NCBI GenBank assembly: GCA_009823505.1
Contig: VZQC01008895.1
Span: 588,833-652,832, forward strand
Direction: 5' to 3'
Origin: Rhizomys pruinosus
Lineage: Eukaryota > Chordata > Mammalia > Rodentia > Spalacidae
Length of the DNA: 64,000 bases
The position numbers and the translations under genes were made by a program. Shown here piece after piece: positions 56,955 to 64,000 of this stretch; within the stretch, counting starts at the first letter, position 1, and each line of letters opens with the position of its first letter. Under the pieces are notes generated by a model. That model was not told where the DNA came from. It searched no databases and worked only from the letters and a program-made list of their open reading frames with translations.

Positions 56955-58262
56955 CAGTTACATGGAATTTTTAGTGGCAAGAATTCCATCACTGTCTCAA
57001 GGGTCATATAATATTTTTCAACATCCCAACACATCATGACTCTCTAGTGACATATTGAAAACATTAGCCAAGCATACTCAGTATTTGGTCTCTGCTTCAG
57101 GGCTTGAGACTAAGCTCCCAAAACCCTTGTAGACAGCTAACCTAGAATAATATGTTTCAGTATTTGATCTTTGACCACAGTTCCTTACATAGCACTCTTA
57201 AGACCTTCACAACTTCCTGAATGATAGGACATCAGTCGTAGCTCCAGATTCCAAATTCCTGGGTAATGGGAGCATCTTTTCTTCTAATAAGGCAATCCTC
57301 CTTAGGCTTCTGCATAACCTAAGCTGGGGGTTAGTATCCAGAAAAACAAATCATCTAAGAGGTGTCTGAACTTTCAGTCCCACACCTCTCACCTCTGCAG
57401 AAGGAGAGGAACAAAATGTAGATTGATTCCCAATGATCAATGATTTAATCAACCATTTCTATATATTGAAGATTTCACACACACACACACAAAAAAAATC
57501 CCAAAAGACTAGTTTCAGAGAGCTTCTGCATTAATGAAAAAGATGAGGTAACTGAGGGTGACATCTAGGGCAAGGGCATGGAAACTCCACGTTTCATTTG
57601 GCTACTCATAACCTCACCTACATCCACTGGAACATTTATAATAACCTGGTAACTGGGTTTCCATTTTGTGGGAATCATTCTAGTAAATTAACTGAACCCA
57701 AAGAACAGGTCAGGGGAACACCAATTTACAGCCAGTCAGTCCAAGGCACTGGTCACCACCTAGAGCTCCGGACCAGCAAATATGAATGGGATACGGAGCT
57801 GCGTGGGATCTGACACTCTCCGGGCAGACATTTAGAACTGAGTTATAAGAGACTCCACTGGTGTATACTGGAGACCTTCTTGCTTGCTGTGTTGGTGATC
57901 AGAGGGAGCGTGTTCTTTGTTCAGTGTGGTAGTGTATGAATGTAAATAGAAAGCCACATTTCTCTGCTTCCAGCCTCGAACAAAGCTGATAACTTCAGTC
58001 TAGGAAACTCAATACATTCACAGATTCAAACATCTAGCAATACTTGAAATGTTAATTATAAAAAACAGTTTATTATTGTCAATCCACCCCAAACAGCTAC
58101 AGACTCTGTCTAGACTCTCCAAAGGTAGAAAATATTGTCTTTATCTGTCTTCTATTTCCTCCAAAGGTCCCAAGGTCAAGAGGCCCTTGATTAAAAAAAA
58201 ATGGTTAGTAGCATTCTCATCATGTATTTCAAAGTTTAAAACATTGATTAAAAATATAAAGT
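56955..58262. other. Unique DNA, 1.3 kb
   Basis: No repeat is recognised except a short CA run at about 57478-57490. No exon can be supported. Confidence 0.5.
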
Positions 58263-58485
58263 GGGGGGACTGGAGAGATGTCTCAGAGATTAAGAGCACC
58301 AGCTGCTCTTGTAGAGGACCCCGATTCGATTCCCAGCACTCACATGGCAGCTAACAACCGTCTGTAACTCCAGCTCCAGGGGAATCCGATCTGTTCTTCT
58401 GACTCCATGCTCATACAACAAGGTGCACTTACACACATGCGGACAATATACTCATACACACAAAATAAATATAATAAAGAAAATA
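58263..58485 (+). mobile_element. B2/B3 SINE, first of three in line
   Basis: Sense: gactggagagatgtctcaga, gattcgattcccagcactca, ccgtctgtaactccagctcc and gcggacaatatactcataca plus an A-rich tail. No 17-bp duplication. Confidence 0.93.
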
Positions 58486-58514
58486 CTTAAAAAATAAATA
58501 AAAATAGAAATTTT

Positions 58515-58845
58515 TATAAGGATTGCTGAGATGGTTTAGTGGATAAAGCACCATAGCATCAAGCCTGGTGACTTGAGTTAAAGCTCAGTATCCCTTCAGG
58601 TAAAGGTAGAAGAAGGGAACTGCCTTTTGAGTTTTTGAATTTGAAAGCAGTCCTCTGACCTCCACAAACACACCATGTCACACATGTGCACACACATGCA
58701 CACACACAAATATACATGCATACACACAGAAACACATTCACAAACATAAAAACCTTTCACATAGAAACACATAAACCTTACACACATGAACACACACACA
58801 CATAAAAATCCTTATACACACACAAAAAATAAAATATTAAAAAAC
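58515..58845 (+). mobile_element. Old B2-superfamily SINE with CA-rich expansion
   Basis: Sense, degraded head (ggattgctgagatggtttag) and body (ctcagtatcccttcagg, agtcctctgacctccacaaa). The tail region is expanded with imperfect ACACAC, ACACATGC and ACACATA units to about 58825. The 62-67 codon minus-strand frames here are products of the TG repeats. Confidence 0.7.
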
Positions 58846-58849
58846 CTTT

Positions 58850-59035
58850 AAAACGCTTGACAGTTAAGAGCACTGCCTGTTCTTGCAGAGCAGTTTGTAG
58901 TACCCACAGCTAACAACCACCCATAACTCCAGTCCTAGGGAATCCAATGCCTTCTTCTGGCCTCTGGGACCACTGCATGTATGTAGTGCACCTACATACA
59001 TGCAGGAAAAACACTCCTACAAATAAAAACCAAGC
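58850..59035 (+). mobile_element. B2/B3 SINE, third in line, head-deleted
   Basis: Sense: cgcttgacagttaagagcac, ctgttcttgcagagcagttt (box B region deleted), cccataactccagtccta, ctacatacatgcaggaaaaa and an A-rich tail. Confidence 0.82.
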
Positions 59036-59154
59036 AAGCATTACTGAATAAAAGCACAGAATTTGTGGAATTTTACATTTTCACTTTTCAAAAGTATCTT
59101 GTCTGTTTAATGACAGTAAAATAAAAGGTTATAAACATAAACATGCTTCTTATT

Positions 59155-59370
59155 TCCTTTGAGACAGGCTCTCCTGTATCACGGGTTCACTTAGAAGTCA
59201 CTTAGGAGCTGAGGATGATCTTGAACTCCGGATCCTCTAGCCTTCACTGGGATTGCAGGCTTGTGTCACCAAATCAGCCTTGCAGAGAGCTTTGGGTGGA
59301 ACTCTGGGGATTCGTGCATGCAAGGAAAACATGCTACCCAATACCCTCCGTGCTACATCCTCAATTCCAT
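59155..59370 (-). mobile_element. B4-type SINE (B1 plus ID-like head)
   Basis: Antisense: the B1-like part (tttgagacaggctctcctgt, gaactccggatcctctagcc, actgggattgcaggcttgtg) is followed by an ID-like head complement (ggggattcgtgcatgcaagg, aaacatgctacccaatacc). This order is that of B4. Diverged. Confidence 0.72.
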
Positions 59371-60374
59371 AAAGCCTTTCTTACAACTAACAAGTTATTT
59401 CTTCAAAACTTCCAGGACCAACAGAGAGGAGAAATGCTATCATCATTGCCTTACAGGAAAGTAAAAGCCTTAATTTTGCATATAATAAGTTATATCCTTG
59501 TTTCTGGATGAAAGACATTCTCTGTTACATTTTGAAATAAGAGAAGGGAGTCAGGAGCATATTTCTTCCTCCAGGTTTGAAAACTAAAACAGACCTAATG
59601 AAACAAGCACAATCCCTTAGAGAATGCAATTACAAAGATTCTGGCTGCTCAAGACCGATTTGTAATCAGAGCATCAAGTCACACTGTACGGAAATGTCAG
59701 CTCTGGCACGGCCTTGATGAGCTAAGATTGAACGCATGGGCCAGTTTATCATATTATCTCAACTGCCCTCTTTAGAGCTGGCAGGCCCAATGAGAGCACA
59801 AAAAGCATTTCACAGAGTGTGATTTCTGCATCTTAAGGAGAACCGCCAGACAGATAATATTTTTCTTCACATTTTTTTCTTAACACAAATAAACGCACAA
59901 AAATTGTCCAACATAAATATTTTCCCAAAATGAAGTTATAGATATATGTTTCTGTAACACTCCTCACTGAGTCTAAAAATAAAAATCTTGATGGGATTTA
60001 AGATTCAGTTTTCTCTTAAGGATGTATATTATTCAAAAAAGATATATTCACACCTGTTGAACATGTGTATACAACCTCCATTTCTCTATTTGAGAGACTG
60101 GAGGGAATGCTGGGAAAATCACAGAAGCAGCTTCTACAAGTAGGATAGGAAGGTCAGGGTGATCTCATATTTATTCCCCATCCTATCTAATTTTTTAATG
60201 CCCTCAAACTGATTTTTTTAAATGCCAGAAACCTACAATTTTTAGTATGAAGTATAAATGTCTTCCTTACTTGTTGGTTGGTATGGAAGTTTCCAGAGTG
60301 TTGAAAATTTGTTTCTTTCACAAGTTTCATTGAACGCTCTAACTGAAAATCTCCAGAGAATTGCCTCAGTCTCT
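59371..60374. other. Unique DNA with a possible conserved non-coding block
   Basis: The part at about 59600-59895 has balanced composition, no repeat signature and surviving CpGs (accgat, tacgga, gcacgg, aacgca, aaccgcc). It reads like conserved developmental enhancer DNA (gcaattacaaag, tttgtaatcagagc, agataatattt). This is inference from texture only. Confidence 0.35.
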
Positions 60375-60593
60375 ACTATTATTGCTTTATTTTGTGTGTA
60401 TTTGTGCTTTGCCTGAGTGTATGCATGTGCAGGAGTACAAATCTGGAGCCCACAGAAGACAGAGGACAACATCGAATCCCTCGGAACTGGAGATACAGAT
60501 GGTTGCTTCACCATGTGGATACTGGGAACTGAACCCAGGTCCTTTACAAAAGCAGCAAGTGCTGTAAACTGCTGAGCCATTCCTCTGGTCCCT
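60375..60593 (-). mobile_element. Old B2/B3 SINE
   Basis: Antisense: ttttgtgtgtatttgtgctt, gcctgagtgtatgcatgtgc, agaagacagaggacaacatc, ctgggaactgaacccagg and ctgctgagccattcctctgg. Confidence 0.85.
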
Positions 60594-62100
60594 TTGGTAT
60601 TATTTCTGTACTTGCAGTCTAGTGAGTTCACGTTCTAATTCTGTTCTTTGTCCACGTGTTTTTTCACTGAACAAATGTTCACTGCATACATTTCAATGCT
60701 TCTTAAAATCTCACCAGGATTAATAGGTAAAACATTTTCAGTGAAAAATACTGAACTCAAAAAGGGAAATGCATTTTTAATCATTTCAAAATATCTATGC
60801 AAACTTCTTTAAACGTCCACAGAACGTTAGGCTCCACAGTTCAGATGATAGAGGCTTTCAGTTTTTTACATAGCTCTCCTCTGGCCCAATGCACCACTAT
60901 CCCAGCAATGTACATACTCTTCAGTCCTACATCCCCTTCCTTGCTGGTTCTCAAATGTGAAGCAGCAAGCACTATATCTGCCTCTACCCCAATGCTCCCT
61001 TCCACAAATAAAGATCTTTCAGCAGATATTTTCCAGATCATACCCAGCTTAAGGTTGAGTTACCATAGCTGTTTTCCATCGTCAGCTTGCTCTAGGTAAG
61101 TCAATGTTGGACCCATATTCTCCAGGGACTGGAAGCACTGTCCTTACTGTTTCTTATTTTCCTAGAATTCCCAAGTCAAAGGATCCCATAAACAACTGTC
61201 AGTGGTTTTGTGGTGTTAAAAAGTTGATTAAAGACTAAAACTAGAATTATTGCAAATATGAAAAATGGGGAGAATTTAGCTCTGAGTGAAGCCTTCCCTG
61301 GCCCTGTCTTCACCTCCTGACCTTCTGTCTTCTCCCTCCTAGTCCTCTCTCCTCTTTTCTCTTCCTTCCATATCCCTTTCCCTTTCTATCTGCCAGATAA
61401 GCTAGATGAGGAATATAAGTTCTTAAACACAGCTACAATGTCTTGATCCATCTATATAATTATGCATTATGCAACTCAGAGAAGTTATGCAGCAATTCAG
61501 TAATAACTTAAGTCAACTACCACAAGATTTGTTGTCTAAATTGAAAGACAAGCAAGTTGTTTATATTTTTGTTAAAGAGGAAGAAGAGAGTTTTGTGCAC
61601 ACATATGTTTGGACAGAGACAGAGGGCAAGGGCATCGTGATTCTACCACGTTGGGGAGAGTTGGGGATATGGTACAAGGGATGGGAGGACAGTACTGTGC
61701 CAATCTGTACTGTTTTATTTTCTCCAAGAACATGTCGTGTTAAATAAATCCAAATGTATCATTTAAAGAATTCTACCTCTGATCCCAGTAGTCATCAGAG
61801 TTAAAAAAGGGTTCTTCATACTTCTAAATTAGGATCAGCATTTAGTCATGTATTAATGCTTTTCAGCACAAAAGTGATACCATTGGGTTGTGGAAGGGGA
61901 GCTGTCTTAGAAAGAGGCCAATTTAAGGATAAGTGACACCTATGGCATCATTAATGATTCAATCATCTCCCAAGCTCTTCTCCCATTTGAACAAAAAATC
62001 CGAGACTCATGGAAAAGCCACAGAATCTCACCACCATCTCTTCTGAACCATAACCCCTTCAATTAACAAATACTGTTATGTATGATCTAAATATATCCTA
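60594..62100. other. Unique DNA, 1.5 kb
   Basis: No repeat is recognised. Frames at 60797-61099 (100 codons) and 61469-61747 (92 codons), both plus, have no recognisable domain. The latter keeps a fairly protein-like composition but lacks a convincing exon context. Confidence 0.45.
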
Positions 62101-62260
62101 GGCTAGAGAGATTACTCAGTGCTTAAGAGCACATATTACTCTTGCAGAGGATGCCAGTTTGGTGCCAAACACTGACATAATAGGGCAGATTAAAATCACC
62201 TGTAACTCCAATTCTAGAATAACTGGCAGCTTCTTCTTCTGGACCCTACAGGCATCTATC

Positions 62261-62327
<67 letters not shown>

Positions 62328-62365
62328 AGCACATACACACAATTTTAATGTAAATTAAATGTAAA
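62101..62365 (+). mobile_element. B2-superfamily SINE with (TC)n(AC)n tract
   Basis: Sense head ggctagagagattactcagt, body acctgtaactccaattctag and cttcttcttctggaccctac. A microsatellite lies at 62265-62327, with (TC)n to 62310 then (AC)n. The tail acatacacacaattttaatg follows. Confidence 0.85.
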
Positions 62366-62369
62366 AATA

Positions 62370-62508
62370 TAATCTTGGGTTTGAGACAAGATCTCCCTGT
62401 TGCCACAGCTGGCCTGGAACTCACTACAGAGAATGGACTGACTTTGCTCCTCACCTCTACCTCCTGAACACTGGGATTAAAGGCATATCTCACCACATCT
62501 GTCCATAG
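62370..62508 (-). mobile_element. B1 SINE, older
   Basis: Antisense: tttgagacaagatctccctg, ccacagctggcctggaactc, cacctctacctcctgaacac and gggattaaaggcatatctca. Confidence 0.9.
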
Positions 62509-62529
62509 ATATAATCTTTAATTCTATCT

Positions 62530-62865
62530 CCTGGATTTCCTGTTTTGAAACTTATTCCTCACTATAGTACCGTTAAGAGGTGAGACCTCTGGGAGATGAC
62601 TGGATCATAGGCCTCTGCTTTTAAGAAGTAATTCCATCTCTGCTTCGCTCAGAGCAGCTTCTCAGGCTTGCTGACTTGGCCTTGTTATGTCATGCCCTCT
62701 GCCATACTCAAATGCAGCAAAACGTCCTCTAGTAAATGCTGAGCAGGTACTCGGTGGAATGCTCTTAGACTTACAGGCACTGAACTGTGAGTTTAACACA
62801 CTTCTATTCTGTACAAATTATCCATTGTGTGGCATTCAGTTATAGCAACTGAAAATGGAGAAATA
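62530..62865 (+). mobile_element. Old MaLR-like LTR remnant, tentative
   Basis: Layout of a mammalian MaLR LTR in degraded form: taagaggtgagacctctggg, atgactggatcatagg, a tctgccatactc block, cactgaactgtgagtttaac, then ttctattctgtacaaattat and gttatagcaactgaaaatgg. Family and ends are uncertain. Confidence 0.4.
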
Positions 62866-63194
62866 TACCTCCAAGCCTATGTAACAAATATTAACTCTGT
62901 CACTATAGTCTCATAAAAGAAGCTGCACATGAGAGCAGTAGAAGCCAGGGCCACATCAAAGGACAGATCCATGAGCTATCAATACTAGTAATCTGTTTTC
63001 CCAAACTGAGGCTAATTAATGGCTAGAGTCCATAAATGGGTATGCTGTCACTCATAGGTATAAGCTGGTATTGAGAAATGGGACTGTCCACTGCCTCTGC
63101 CCCTAGCTTGTAAAATGATCTTGAACAAGGAACAGGGCATCATCTCCTTAAGCCTCCCTTTCTCCCTCCACCTATAGACATCTATAATGTCAGA
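62866..63194. other. Unassigned DNA between two old repeats
   Basis: No gene or repeat is recognised. Confidence 0.5.
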
Positions 63195-63560
63195 TGAGAC
63201 AAATAATTTCCAGAATATAGGTCTTTTGGCTCAGAAATAGCCTCCAAAACCATGTGTATTAATGGCTTATCCTCAAGCCTACAGTGCCAAAGGGAGGTGT
63301 TGCTGCCTTTAGAAAGTGGGGCCTCCTTGCAAGAAATTAGGTCACAGGGAGGTACTGGTGAGGGAGAAATTAGAAGCCTGTCTGCATCCTGGCCTTGAGT
63401 GGAGCAGCTTTGTTCCCCCATGTGCTCCACCTCCTGGTCTTCCGAGTCATTACAGGCTCAAAAGCAATAGAGCCAACCATCTTGAGCCCAAACAAATGTT
63501 TCCTTCTTGGAGGTTGATTTTCTGACATAGTTTGTCACAATAATGAAAACTGACTAACAG
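63195..63560 (+). mobile_element. Old MaLR/MER-like repeat, tentative
   Basis: Ordered blocks match a dispersed rodent repeat that I recognise only by layout: cctccaaaaccatgtgtatt, gccaaagggaggtgttgctg, aagtggggcctccttgcaag, aggtcacagggaggt, catgtgctccacctcc, caggctcaaaagcaatagag and tttgtcacaataatgaaaac then tgactaacag. Family name not certain. Confidence 0.45.
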
Positions 63561-63611
63561 TTATACAATCAATTGCCTAGGTCATAGGAGACATTTAAAA
63601 GATGGACTGGA

Positions 63612-63865
63612 GGGGCTGGAGAAATGGCTCAGCAGTTAAGAGCACTTACTGCTCTTGCAGAGGACCCGGGTTTGATTCCCAGCACTCACTGGGTGGCTAA
63701 GATTTAAGCTGGGCATGGTGGTGCAGTCCTTTAATCCTAGCACTTGAGAGGCAGAAGCAGGCGGATCTCTGTTAAGTTCAGGGCCAGCCTGGTCTACAGA
63801 ATGAGTTCCAGGCCCACTAGGGCTATAGGGAGACCCTGTCTCAAAATAAAAATGAAAATAAAAAT
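63612..63865 (+). mobile_element. B2-B1 composite SINE, copy 2
   Basis: Bases 63612-63706 are a B2 head (ggggctggagaaatggctc, tttgattcccagcactcact) that stops after gggtggctaagatttaa. B1 begins at about 63707 (agctgggcatggtggtgcag) and runs to an A-rich tail. One target-site duplication encloses both parts: aaaagatggactgga at 63597-63611 and aaaaggtggactgta at 63866-63880. The junction lies at almost the same B2 position as in the copy at 30.4 kb. Confidence 0.92.
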
Positions 63866-64000
63866 AAAAGGTGGACTGTAATAGAGTGAAAAATATGAGA
63901 TTATATGACCCTAGTCATGGTAAGTGTTACTTCTTAAATTTTCTTTCAGTTATAACTGTGGGTATGTCATATGTCTATGTGTTCATGTGTGCCATAGGTA

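Noticed and set aside
61469..61747. 92-codon open frame with protein-like composition
   Set aside because: I could not connect it to any family or exon structure, so it is not called a gene.
63195..63560. Two overlapping short frames as an exon
   Set aside because: The interval has the block order of an old dispersed repeat.

Overview
This 64 kb window is nuclear DNA of a muroid rodent. B1 (7SL-derived) and B2 (tRNA-derived) SINEs occur together, with ID/B4-type fragments, rodent-type L1 and a solitary LTR. The B2 subfamily here carries a 17-bp internal duplication that I do not recognise from mouse or rat consensus sequences, so a muroid other than Mus or Rattus is likely; I cannot name the species. 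No protein-coding exon, tRNA, rRNA or snRNA gene can be supported. The longest open frames lie in L1 sequence or are unrecognised short frames. The window therefore looks like intergenic DNA or a long intron.

Layout: 0-9 kb has scattered old SINEs, a URR1-like repeat, a (GA)n tract, a 139-bp palindrome in AT-rich DNA and L1 3' UTR pieces. At 9.0-12.2 kb lie two copies of an unusual L1-tailed retroposon (called family A here), one with an inverted 5' segment and one with a perfect 14-bp target-site duplication. At 14.4-20.6 kb lie several L1 3' ends, one nested inside another, and one copy of a second long-bodied element (family B). At 23.4 kb is a short solitary LTR. At 28.17-34.95 kb is a nearly complete but dead L1. 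Its ORF1 and ORF2 are broken by stops and frameshifts, and it carries a B2-B1 composite SINE, a 48-T tract exactly at the reverse transcriptase FADD codons, and a reverse-oriented family A copy. At 35-43 kb are five plus-strand young B2 copies, the second family B copy and a GAT-rich minisatellite. From 43 to 64 kb the DNA is mostly unique, with scattered SINEs, microsatellites, a fourth family A copy and old LTR-like remnants.

Most structure here was made by L1 machinery. L1 supplies the enzymes, and B1, B2, the B2-B1 composites and family A show its signature: A-rich 3' ends, 13-17 bp target-site duplications, 5' truncation and inversion. The two most interesting items are a B2-B1 composite SINE seen twice with nearly the same junction and a single outer duplication each time, and family A, whose body does not resemble L1 but ends in an L1-like 3' tail. 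Two unique stretches (about 6.31-6.73 kb and 59.60-59.90 kb) read like conserved non-coding elements, but only alignment can show that. All family names come from recognising consensus features by eye; boundaries are good to a few bases where a target-site duplication is given and to tens of bases elsewhere.
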